From the NCBI GenBank assembly GCA_027316975.1, contig DAHVFL010000059.1, forward strand, positions 1 to 13,917: a stretch of 13,917 nucleotides of DNA. Direction: 5' to 3'. Within the stretch, counting starts at the first letter, position 1. Every line of letters starts with the position of its first letter. A program made the position numbers and the translations under genes. This DNA comes from Chloroflexota bacterium. Lineage in GTDB: Bacteria; Chloroflexota; Ktedonobacteria; Ktedonobacterales; Ktedonobacteraceae. Positions 1 through 6,711 of this stretch are shown here, in pieces. The notes below the pieces were generated by a model. It saw only the letters and a list, made by a program, of their open reading frames with translations. It did not search any database and was not told the origin of the DNA.

Positions 1-2
1 GC

Positions 3-1760
3 CTCTTCCAGTTGCAATCCCTGTGTATTATGGCTCTCACTCGCGGCTACCAGTCGGTGATAGACCAGGTATTCCTGGAACGCCAGCATATGGAGGGCCT
101 GCTTGAAGCTCGCCTGCAAATCTTGCAGAAGATCAATAGCGTCAGCAACTCCACCGTTGACCTCGATCAGACGCTGGAAACGATTGCCCGCTATGTGGCG
201 AAAGAGTTGCGCGTCGAACTCTGCTCCGTTTTCTTTTATGACGAGTTGCAGCGGGTACTGACGCTGCGAGCCACCAATGGGCCGCGACCGATGGGCGGCA
301 TGCATTACACGCTGCGCATAGGTGAAGGTTATAGCGGGTGGGTGGCGGACAAAGGGCGTCCATTGCTGGTGCATGATGCGCTGGCCGATAGCTCGTTTGC
401 TATGGAGGCTCGCAGCTATGGCCCAGAGTACCGTGGGCTAATGGCCCTGCCGATCATTTTCTTCGGCACCGTCGAAAGCTTAATTGGAGTCATCAACATC
501 CAGTCAAGCGAGGCGCGCGACTTTAGCGGCGAAGAAATGAATTTTGTCGAAGTAGTGGCCGGTATTATCGCCATCAACGTGGAAAACGGGCGACTCTATG
601 AACAAACCGACGAACAATTGCGCCGCAAAGTTCATGAAATGGCGACCATTCACCGCGTCTCTTCCATCATTGCCTCGACCCTGGACCTGGATCGCGTGCT
701 TCAGATCATCACCACACAGGCGGTGCAATTGAGCGGCGCGGACCGCTCGTGTATCTTTGAACTGGACACGGAAACGCAGCGTTTGCGCGTGCTGGCACAT
801 TATGGATTAAACGGGGCCGATGTGCGCCGTATCGAGGTGCCGGTGGGCCATTGCTGCGCCGGGCGCGCCGTGCAGACCGGGCACCCGTGCAAAGCGGTCG
901 ATTGCTTTCATAGCGATGAACAGTGTTTCCTGCGCCATGACCCGCTTGTCTCGGCTGAAATGCATTCGGTGCTCTGCGTACCGCTGGAGGTCAAACGCAA
1001 AGTGCTCGGCTGCATCTGCGTCTACAGTAGCCATCGCCATATGCTCAGCGATGAACAGATGCAGATGGTGCTCACTTTCGCCAACGAAGCTGCCATCGCC
1101 ATTGACAATGCGCGACTCTACGAAGAAGCCCGTCACGGCTTAGAGATCAAGACGGTCCTGCTGCGCGAATTGCATCACCGCGTCAAAAATAACCTGGCCA
1201 CTGTCGCCGGCATTCTCTCCTTGCAGGGCAGGCGCACCCGCTCAAACGAAGTGCGGCGCATCCTGACGGAAAGCGTGAACCGCGTGCAGGGACTGGCCGC
1301 GGCGCATGACCTGCTCTCACACGAAGATGTAAGCGAAGCGCGCGTCGATGATATCGCCCGCAAAATTGTGGGCGTAGCAAATGCCAATCTACGCCCGCCA
1401 GATACGCATATCATCTTTGAAGTTGAACCCTGTCCGATCGTGATTCCTTCACGCGCCGTGGCGATCCTGGCATTGGTGCTCAACGAAATGGTCTCCAATT
1501 CCATCAAGCACGGCATCGCGAGCGCATCGCGAGGCAACGTCACTATTCGTGGGCGTGAAGAAAACGGCGAGGTCATCGTTGAAGTACTTGATACCGGCGG
1601 TGGGCTCACCGAACCTCTCGAAGAAAGCGGTGAAGGTCTGGGGCTTTCGTTGATTCGAAATTTGATAGGCGATCTCGGAGGTCGCTTTGTTTTGCGCCGC
1701 ACAGATGAAACGCCGCCGCGTACCTGTGCGGAAGTCCGTTTCCCCCTGACGCGGCGGTAA
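3..1760 (+). CDS. GAF-GAF-HisKA_2 sensor histidine kinase (5' end probably outside window)
   Basis: Cytoplasmic sensor kinase that should autophosphorylate on His and pass phosphate to a response regulator, probably its downstream neighbour. Numbering from the TTG at 12: GAF 1 at about 45-195, GAF 2 at about 215-370, HisKA_2 dimerisation/phosphoacceptor region at about 380-460 with ELHHRVKNN (His 389 is the likely acceptor), then a HATPase with N box NEMVSNSIKHG (Asn 491) and glycine boxes DTGGGL and GEGLGL. The HHRVKNN motif marks the HisKA_2 family, not classical HisKA. No membrane segment is visible. The frame is open to the window edge and neither TTG 12 nor ATG 30 has a ribosome site, so the true start and perhaps another N-terminal domain lie upstream. 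GAF 2 is unusually rich in cysteine (nine between 247 and 336). Family call is firm; the ligand is unknown. Confidence 0.93.
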   Translation, partial: LFQLQSLCIMALTRGYQSVIDQVFLERQHMEGLLEARLQILQKINSVSNSTVDLDQTLETIARYVAKELRVELCSVFFYDELQRVLTLRATNGPRPMGGMHYTLRIGEGYSGWVADKGRPLLVHDALADSSFAMEARSYGPEYRGLMALPIIFFGTVESLIGVINIQSSEARDFSGEEMNFVEVVAGIIAINVENGRLYEQTDEQLRRKVHEMATIHRVSSIIASTLDLDRVLQIITTQAVQLSGADRSCIFELDTETQRLRVLAHYGLNGADVRRIEVPVGHCCAGRAVQTGHPCKAVDCFHSDEQCFLRHDPLVSAEMHSVLCVPLEVKRKVLGCICVYSSHRHMLSDEQMQMVLTFANEAAIAIDNARLYEEARHGLEIKTVLLRELHHRVKNNLATVAGILSLQGRRTRSNEVRRILTESVNRVQGLAAAHDLLSHEDVSEARVDDIARKIVGVANANLRPPDTHIIFEVEPCPIVIPSRAVAILALVLNEMVSNSIKHGIASASRGNVTIRGREENGEVIVEVLDTGGGLTEPLEESGEGLGLSLIRNLIGDLGGRFVLRRTDETPPRTCAEVRFPLTRR

Positions 1761-1764
1761 AGTA

Positions 1765-1849
1765 GCGACACCCCTTGTGGGTGTCCCGTTCCGTCAACTC
1801 CAGTGCGCATCCTAAAAAATACGCACAGGACACCCACCAGGGGTGTCGC
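1765..1849. repeat. Long inverted repeat between kinase and receiver genes
   Basis: Two 22-nt arms at 1765-1786 and 1828-1849 are complementary at 21 of 22 positions. Inside lies a second stem, 1804-1811 with 1819-1826, closed by one wobble-type pair and an A-rich loop. The repeat starts 5 nt after the kinase stop codon. There is no T tract, so it is not a standard intrinsic terminator; a REP-like mobile palindrome or an mRNA processing or stabilising hairpin fits as well. Confidence 0.8.
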
Positions 1850-1871
1850 CAGTGTTACGTGAGGTATTCGT

Positions 1872-1879
1872 GGAGGTGA
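1872..1879 (+). promoter_or_regulatory. Ribosome binding site deciding the receiver start
   Basis: GGAGGTGA lies 5-6 nt before the ATG at 1885. It rules out the in-frame GTG at 1843, which sits inside the arm of the inverted repeat and has no such site. Confidence 0.8.
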
Positions 1880-1884
1880 ATGGT

Positions 1885-2391
1885 ATGCAATGTTTTGGAG
1901 AGGGAACCACTGCTCGTGAGAGCGCATCCCCTGAGCGTATTCTGATTGTGGAGGACGATTTCGATATTCGCCAGGTCCTATGCCTGTATCTCAAGTATTC
2001 AGGCTTCGACGTGCGCGATGCAACCGGTGGCCAGGAAGCCATCAATTTGATCCCGGAATACCGCCCGGACCTGATTGTACTGGATATCATGATGCAGCCT
2101 GTGGATGGTTGGGAGGTGCTGCACTGGCTACACGCCAGTTGCATGAAGCCCCCTCTGCCGGTGCTGGTGCTGACTGCGCGCTATCAACCAGCAGAGCAGT
2201 TGCAAGGCTTCGAAGAGGGAGCGATCGAATACCTGACCAAACCTACCCAGCCGGATATCATCGTGGAACGCATTCGCACTATTCTCAAACTCAGCGCGGA
2301 GCAGCGTATGATGCTCCGGCGCAAACGCATGGACGAGCAGCGCTACACAATCGAGCGCATTACCGCGCAGCCAGACAAATTCATGCAATAG
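1885..2391 (+). CDS. Stand-alone receiver-domain response regulator
   Basis: A 168-residue CheY-like receiver protein. It should accept phosphate from a histidine kinase, most likely the one encoded just upstream, and act by protein contact because no DNA-binding or enzymatic output domain follows. The acidic pocket is Asp 24 and Asp 25 (VEDDFD), the phosphoacceptor is Asp 67 in VLDIMM, and the switch residues are Thr 97 (LTAR) and Lys 119 (LTKP). All expected residues are present. After the receiver (about 18-135) comes a short basic Arg/Lys/Gln-rich helix of about 30 residues. The start at ATG 1885 is set by a strong ribosome site. The stop codon is 9 bp from the stop of the convergent kinase gene, leaving no room for a separate terminator. 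Co-transcription with the sensor kinase is likely but the 124-bp gap holds a long inverted repeat. Confidence 0.92.
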   Translation: MQCFGEGTTARESASPERILIVEDDFDIRQVLCLYLKYSGFDVRDATGGQEAINLIPEYRPDLIVLDIMMQPVDGWEVLHWLHASCMKPPLPVLVLTARYQPAEQLQGFEEGAIEYLTKPTQPDIIVERIRTILKLSAEQRMMLRRKRMDEQRYTIERITAQPDKFMQ

Positions 2392-2400
2392 CATCAATTG

Positions 2401-3495
2401 CTACTGGAAGCGATACAGCAACGCCTGGCCGCAACTTGTGCAAAAACGATCTTTAGCGCGATTCTGGCTCCTGCATTTAGGACACTGGTTCAGCAGCGAA
2501 CCACAGCGCACGCAAAAAAAGGTATCCGACTTATTAGGTCGGTGGCAAACGGGACAGGCGTAGATAGGCGCTGTCGGGGCGCGTTCGATGCCGGCTGGCT
2601 TTTGTGTCGGCTGCGCGGAAATATCTCCAATGCTGGATGGATGGATCGCCTGTTCGAGCGCCAATGCCAGGTCGTTCGCCTGCTGGTAACGCAGGGCAGG
2701 CTTTTTCTGGAGGGCTGTCAGGATCACCTGGCATACCGCCATTGTCAGGCGCGGGTTGTAGAGTCGTGGGTCTGGCGGCGATGCGTAGAGATGACTATGA
2801 GCCAGCGCGTGGTAGTTATCACCATTGAAGGGCGTGCGCCCGGTGAGCGATTCAAACAGCATCACACCGAGCGCGTAGATATCCGCTCGCCCGTCCACTT
2901 CCTCCCCTCTGCATTGTTCGGGCGACATATATTCGGGCGTCCCCACGCCCGCGCCAGGACGCGTAAGTCCGTTGCCCCCCGCCAGCACTTTCGCTATGCC
3001 AAAGTCCGAGAGTATCGGGCGTCCAGAACGATCCATCAGGACGTTGACCGGTTTGATGTCGCGGTGGATGATGCGCTGTTCGTGCGCGTAAGTCAGCGCG
3101 CTCGCAAGTTGTTGAAAGATAGTGTTGGCTTCCCCCACTTCAAGCGCGCCAGCGCCGCCTGACCCCGATGGATCGCGAGCGGCATCAAGTTTGTGCTTTA
3201 GCGTCCCGCCATCCACCAGTTGCATGACAATGTAGAGGTGTCCGTTATTTTCGCTGAAATCGTGAATCGTGACGATATTGGGATGAGAGAGCCGCGCAAC
3301 CAGGCGAGCCTCCAGGTTGAAACGATTGACAAAGTTGCGATCGACTGCATACCAGGGCGGAAGAACCTTCACCGCAACTTCGCGATTGAGATTCTCCTGA
3401 TTTGCTCGATATACATGGGCCATACCTCCCTGACCCAGTGGGGCAAGGATTTTATAGTTCCCAAGCATTGTACCGATCAGAGGGTCTTGCTGCAT
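2401..3495 (-). CDS. Ser/Thr protein kinase with C-terminal double zinc ribbon
   Basis: A 364-residue soluble Hanks-type kinase. The kinase domain (about 14-280) has the glycine loop GQGGMA at 22-26, Lys 43 (VAVKVL), helix-C Glu 62, the catalytic loop HRDIKPVN with Asp 146 and Asn 151, DFG at 164-166 and SPE at 191-193, so it should be active. A Pro/Thr linker leads to two consecutive zinc ribbons, each CxxC-x10-CxxC: Cys 314, 317, 328, 331 and Cys 338, 341, 352, 355. No transmembrane or PASTA segment is present, unlike PknB. The ribbons probably serve protein or nucleic-acid contact, which is inference. It is the last gene of the three-gene minus-strand run, starting 34 bp after the FHA gene stop. 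The ATG at 3495 has only a weak, distant GAGAGG; Met 10 is an alternative start with no better site. Confidence 0.92.
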   Translation of the reverse strand: MQQDPLIGTMLGNYKILAPLGQGGMAHVYRANQENLNREVAVKVLPPWYAVDRNFVNRFNLEARLVARLSHPNIVTIHDFSENNGHLYIVMQLVDGGTLKHKLDAARDPSGSGGAGALEVGEANTIFQQLASALTYAHEQRIIHRDIKPVNVLMDRSGRPILSDFGIAKVLAGGNGLTRPGAGVGTPEYMSPEQCRGEEVDGRADIYALGVMLFESLTGRTPFNGDNYHALAHSHLYASPPDPRLYNPRLTMAVCQVILTALQKKPALRYQQANDLALALEQAIHPSSIGDISAQPTQKPAGIERAPTAPIYACPVCHRPNKSDTFFCVRCGSLLNQCPKCRSQNRAKDRFCTSCGQALLYRFQ

Positions 3496-3529
3496 AGCCC
3501 GGTCCGGCGCCTCTCATCCCAATCCGGCT

Positions 3530-4981
3530 TTAACGCCGCGCAAAGACGAGTACCGTCTGGCCCAGTTGAATCTTATCTCCTTCTTGCAGGGGATAGGGCT
3601 GGTATTTGTTGACCGTCTGCCCGTTCACTTTGGTGCCATTGGCGCTTCCCTCGTCACGCAGCGCGTAATTGCCCCCGCCCAAATTGACGATTGAGGCGTG
3701 CAGGCGCGAAACCGCCAGGTCTTCGAGGAAAATGTCGCTTTCGCGGCTGCGCCCGATGCTCAAACTCTCCTTGCGCACTTCATAGGATTTTCCCGGCTCT
3801 TTTCCCTCTTCGATCCGCACGTAACCCAGACCTGTCTGGGCAGTCGATGGATTGCCGCCAGAAGGGCGCAGCATCGTACGGTCTGCATCGGCATTGTCAA
3901 AAGGACTCGCGCCAAAACCCTGCTGGGCCTGACCAAAACCGGGGGCCTGTTGTGGCCACGCGGGAACTGGTGGATTGCCGCCGGGCGGGGTAGTAGACGG
4001 CTGGACAACATTGCCTGGCCACGCGGCCTGTACCCCCGGCTGCGCTTGCTGCTGCGCGGCCTGTCCCCACGGATCTGCCGCCTGAGCCGGTTGTCCCCAG
4101 GACTGGCCAGACGCATTGTTACCGAAAGCGGCGGGCGCTGACTGTTGATTGCTCTGCCCGCCCCAGACTGGCGCGGCTCCCGGCGTCGGCTGTTGATTGC
4201 TCTGCCCGCCCCAGGCTGGCGCGGCTCCCGGCGCCGGCTGCTGACCCCAGGGATCTGGCGATGAAGGTAGCGCGGTCTGATCCCATGACGATGCACCTCC
4301 TACCCCTCCCGCGCCTTGCTGACTCCCCCAGCCCCCTTGTTGCGGCGGCGACTGCGGCTGCTGTCCCGGTGTACCCCACCCTGCCGATGGTGGCTGTGAC
4401 GGCTGCGCGGGCGTACCCCACCCTGAAGCCTGCTGCGCGGGCGCGGGTGTACCCCATCCCCCTGCCTGCGGCTGTTGCGCAGAAGCATCCCAACCACCCT
4501 GTTGTTGAGACGGTGTGCCCCAGGCAGGCTGCTGGGACTGCGGTGACGGCTGCTGCTGTCCCGGCATTCCCCATCCCCCTGCCTGCGGTTGTTGTTGCGC
4601 GGCGGCGGCATCCCAGCCAGCCTGCGGCTGTTGCGCGGGTGTACCCCAGACGGGTTGTTGGGGCTGTTGCTGCGCCGGCATTCCCCACCCGCCAGCTTGC
4701 GGTTGTTGTTGCGCGGCCCCCGCATCCCAGCCACCCTGCTGCCCCCAGCCTTGCTGACCGGGTTGGCCGCCACCAGGCTGCCTTTGCCAGTCATTGCCAG
4801 CGGGAGGGTTAGCGGCGTTCTTTTTCTTGCCGCTGTTGCGGAAGAGGAATAGCGCTACCACCAGGATGATCAGCGCGATAACCAGTACCGCCGCCGCAAT
4901 AACAAACGGTTGTTTGTAGATGGGTGTGGCTGGGGGGGGTACAGCCCCTAAAATGCTTGTCAGTGTGAGAAACTGTCTCAT
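3530..4981 (-). CDS. Membrane-anchored FHA protein with Gln/Pro/Gly/Trp-rich linker
   Basis: A 483-residue protein in three parts. Residues 1-22 are short and weakly hydrophobic; 23-47 form one strong transmembrane helix followed by RNSGKKK. Positive charge after the helix predicts N-out/C-in, placing the rest in the cytoplasm. Residues of about 55-384 are low complexity, rich in Gln, Pro, Gly and Ala, with 21 tryptophans mostly as GWG, GWD, AWG or PWG. Residues of about 385-483 form an FHA domain with GR (410-411), SRLH (425-428) and SANG (Asn 448), the residues known to bind phospho-Thr. It lies between two Ser/Thr kinase genes on the same strand and is a likely scaffold for them. The ATG at 4981 is chosen over GTG 4990 because AGAGAGGTGA lies 5-6 nt before it and overlaps the GTG. 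The FHA and membrane calls are firm; linker function is unknown. Confidence 0.9.
   Translation of the reverse strand: MRQFLTLTSILGAVPPPATPIYKQPFVIAAAVLVIALIILVVALFLFRNSGKKKNAANPPAGNDWQRQPGGGQPGQQGWGQQGGWDAGAAQQQPQAGGWGMPAQQQPQQPVWGTPAQQPQAGWDAAAAQQQPQAGGWGMPGQQQPSPQSQQPAWGTPSQQQGGWDASAQQPQAGGWGTPAPAQQASGWGTPAQPSQPPSAGWGTPGQQPQSPPQQGGWGSQQGAGGVGGASSWDQTALPSSPDPWGQQPAPGAAPAWGGQSNQQPTPGAAPVWGGQSNQQSAPAAFGNNASGQSWGQPAQAADPWGQAAQQQAQPGVQAAWPGNVVQPSTTPPGGNPPVPAWPQQAPGFGQAQQGFGASPFDNADADRTMLRPSGGNPSTAQTGLGYVRIEEGKEPGKSYEVRKESLSIGRSRESDIFLEDLAVSRLHASIVNLGGGNYALRDEGSANGTKVNGQTVNKYQPYPLQEGDKIQLGQTVLVFARR
4142..4237. repeat. Two tandem 48-bp coding repeats
   Basis: Units 4142-4189 and 4190-4237 match at 46 of 48 positions and lie inside the linker of the FHA gene. 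Each encodes a 16-residue unit containing GAAP(A/V)WGGQSNQQ. This shows recent in-frame duplication within the linker. Confidence 0.9.
4250..4790. repeat. Degenerate GW-motif coding repeats
   Basis: This part of the FHA gene consists of diverged units encoding variants of QQPQAGGWGMP, QPAWGTP and QQGGWDA. Blocks such as the CCCCATCCCCCTGCCTGCGG string recur near 4452 and 4569. Unit length varies, so the array has grown by repeated unequal duplication while keeping frame. Confidence 0.75.
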
Positions 4982-4986
4982 GTCGT

Positions 4987-4996
4987 TCACCTCTCT
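4987..4996 (-). promoter_or_regulatory. Ribosome binding site of the FHA gene
   Basis: On the minus strand AGAGAGGTGA ends 5 nt before ATG 4981. It contains the GTG at 4990, which argues against that GTG as the start. Confidence 0.7.
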
Positions 4997-4997
4997 T

Positions 4998-5091
4998 AAT
5001 TGTAGGAGCGCAACTGGTCGAAAAGGTTGCGCCCGGTATATCTTTGGGCGCGAAAACTGTACTGCTCGAAGTACATCGCACCCCTACAATT
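4998..5091. repeat. Operon spacer with nested, partly exclusive hairpins
   Basis: The spacer between the kinase-FHA gene and the FHA gene has outer arms 4998-5012 and 5077-5091 (12 of 15 complementary, both carrying the TGTAGG core). Inside are three perfect stems: 5008-5014 with 5026-5032 (7 bp), 5029-5034 with 5046-5051 (6 bp) and 5058-5063 with 5070-5075 (6 bp). The first two stems share 5029-5032 and cannot both form. It may be a decayed GTAGGG-type palindrome or a regulatory leader before the FHA gene. Confidence 0.6.
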
Positions 5092-5095
5092 GCAT

Positions 5096-6337
5096 TTATC
5101 GCATTTCAAAACGCACCTCAACACTACCGAAACGAAGAATATCGCCTTCTTTGAGCGTGCGTTCTTCATATGGCATTAAAACTACTCCATTTAATCGGGT
5201 TTTATTAAGAGCATTGAGGTCTTCGACGGAATACTGCCCGTGTTGGCAGCGCACGTAAGCATGACGACGGCCTACCGTCTTGTCTGCCAGGTTAATTTCC
5301 GGGTTAATCCCCAACACAGGGTCATGTCGCCCTACCACCATCAGTTCTCCTGTTAAAGGAATAGCTTGATTGCTGGAAAGCACCAGCAATCGCGCCTGTT
5401 TCGCGACAGTCGCCAGTTGCTCGCGCCCATCCTTCCCATCGCCGTTGAGTTCGGCAAGGGGAGGACGCTCGGCGGTATCCTGGCGATCAATGGGAATAGC
5501 CGGGATAAGCTCCTGCAACTTCTCAAGCGCGTCAATAAACTCGCGCGGAGTACTATAGCGGTCCGCCGGTAATTTCGCCATCGCCTTCTGCATAAACGTG
5601 TCAATCTCGAGCGGAAGTTCGGAGCGAATGGTACAAATGGACGGCACCTTATCGTTCATATGCTTCACGACGATATCCACAGCAGTATCACCCTCGTAAG
5701 GTGGGTGTCCGCTTAACATCTCAAAAAGCACCGCTGCCACAGAGTACAAATCAGAACGGATATCTGCCGAGCGCCCGCTTTCAGCCTGCTCCGGCGGGAT
5801 GTAATAAGCCGTCCCCATAAAAACGTTCGATTGCGTCAGCGTCACCGTCTCGTGGCTGCGCGCCAGCCCGAAGTCGGTAATTTTCGCCACGCCCTGGCTA
5901 TTGATGACAATGTTCTGCGGCTTGATATCGCGATGGACAACGCCGTTTTTGTAAGCGGTATCCAGCCCTTCTGCGATTTGCAGGGCGTAGTCAAGCGCGC
6001 GCGCAGGTTCCATCGAGCCACCCGTCAGTGTATAGTACTTGAGGTTTTGGCCGTCGATGTAATCCATCAGGATGTAATGTAAATCGCTTTCATCCCCATA
6101 TTCAAAAATACGCACGATATGAGGATCATGCAGGGTCAGGAGAATGTGCGCCTCACGCTGGAAACGCGCCAGCAACTCACCATCGTCGGCAGGCTCATAG
6201 AGCATGGCCTTCATAGCAAAGATGCGGTTGGTTTTCGTATCACGCACAATATAGACGGTGGCAAAACTGCCCCGCCCAATCTCGTCAATGAGCTTATACC
6301 GTCCTTTGATGACACGTCCTAACATGTCACCACTCAT
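5096..6337 (-). CDS. Ser/Thr protein kinase with C-terminal FHA domain
   Basis: A 413-residue soluble Hanks-type kinase. The kinase domain (about 14-285) has the loop GRGSFATV at 21-28, Lys 43 (AMKAM), helix-C Glu 62, HRDIKPQN with Asp 137 and Asn 142, and DFG at 155-157; the usual APE reads PPE. All catalytic residues are present. After a polar linker, an FHA domain fills about 317-413 with GR at 336-337, GRRHA (His 359) and Asn 378 and Asn 383. The serine normally before RRH, a phospho-Thr contact, is Gly 356 here. There is no membrane segment, so membrane location would depend on a partner such as the downstream FHA protein. ATG 6337 is supported by AAGAGGAG seven nt upstream, and a good promoter sits at 6380-6408, making this the first gene of the run. 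Kinase and FHA calls are firm; substrates are unknown. Confidence 0.94.
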   Translation of the reverse strand: MSGDMLGRVIKGRYKLIDEIGRGSFATVYIVRDTKTNRIFAMKAMLYEPADDGELLARFQREAHILLTLHDPHIVRIFEYGDESDLHYILMDYIDGQNLKYYTLTGGSMEPARALDYALQIAEGLDTAYKNGVVHRDIKPQNIVINSQGVAKITDFGLARSHETVTLTQSNVFMGTAYYIPPEQAESGRSADIRSDLYSVAAVLFEMLSGHPPYEGDTAVDIVVKHMNDKVPSICTIRSELPLEIDTFMQKAMAKLPADRYSTPREFIDALEKLQELIPAIPIDRQDTAERPPLAELNGDGKDGREQLATVAKQARLLVLSSNQAIPLTGELMVVGRHDPVLGINPEINLADKTVGRRHAYVRCQHGQYSVEDLNALNKTRLNGVVLMPYEERTLKEGDILRFGSVEVRFEMR

Positions 6338-6344
6338 GCGTTTT

Positions 6345-6352
6345 CTCCTCTT
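6345..6352 (-). promoter_or_regulatory. Ribosome binding site of the kinase-FHA gene
   Basis: AAGAGGAG on the minus strand lies seven nt before ATG 6337 and supports that start over the in-frame Met 5. Confidence 0.75.
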
Positions 6353-6379
6353 GATTGGCTAGTCCTACTCCACGCGGCC

Positions 6380-6408
6380 ATTATACATCATATACCGTTG
6401 AATGTCAT
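6380..6408 (-). promoter_or_regulatory. Sigma70-type promoter of the kinase/FHA operon
   Basis: Read on the minus strand: -35 ATGACA (6403-6408, 5 of 6 to consensus), a 17-nt spacer, and a perfect -10 TATAAT (6380-6385). Transcription would begin near 6373, giving a short leader before ATG 6337. Confidence 0.7.
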
Positions 6409-6476
6409 TTATACCAACCGTAACTCAGACATTTGGAGATAAGCCTTCCGTAAGCGAATGTGAGACCTGTTCTGCC

Positions 6477-6547
6477 TGTCATCCTGAGCGCAGCGAAGGA
6501 TCTCCCGCCGGCCACCACGCAGATCCTTCGCTGCGCTCAGGATGACA
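6477..6547. repeat. TGTCATCCTGAGC-type palindromic repeat
   Basis: Perfect 27-bp inverted arms at 6477-6503 and 6521-6547 around a 17-nt loop. Each arm begins TGTCATCCTGAGCGCAGCGA and also folds on itself through ATCCT and AGGAT. Elements with this core are widespread non-coding repeats in several bacterial phyla. A diverged relative lies at 10163-10234 and the half-arm core recurs in the array at 13808-13917. Confidence 0.93.
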
Positions 6548-6661
6548 CCTCCCACCTGGCTGCTTCCTTTCCTCAAAAAACCTGCGAGTGAAAGGCTTGC
6601 TCCTCCTCTACCCTGTCCTCTATGGCTTGCTTCGCCAGCCTCTCATCTCGTAACAGGGTAC

Positions 6662-6711
6662 GGGCGGGGCTTGCCCCCGCCCTGGTTATCGCACTCTGCC
6701 CCCGCCCTGGT
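6662..6711. repeat. GGGCGGGG hairpin and direct repeat
   Basis: GGGCGGGG (6662-6669) pairs with CCCCGCCC (6675-6682) around 5 nt. The 15-mer TGCCCCCGCCCTGGT occurs at 6672-6686 and again at 6697-6711; its inverse core recurs at 13746-13758. This looks like a small dispersed palindrome family. Confidence 0.7.

Noticed and set aside
1765..1849. Intrinsic terminator after the histidine kinase
   Set aside because: The arms are long but the loop is large and no T tract follows on either strand.
1175..1927. 250-residue minus-strand frame across the histidine kinase end
   Set aside because: It lies antisense to firmly identified kinase domains, is Ser/Arg/Thr-rich as expected of a shadow frame, and matches no family.
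2398..3162. 254-residue plus-strand frame opposite the zinc-ribbon kinase
   Set aside because: Fully antisense to kinase motifs and zinc-ribbon cysteines, with no recognisable domain.
3829..4828. Argonaute-hook reading of the GW repeats
   Set aside because: GW motifs in eukaryotic Argonaute-binding proteins are a different context; no Argonaute gene is in the window and the repeats are explained by local duplication.
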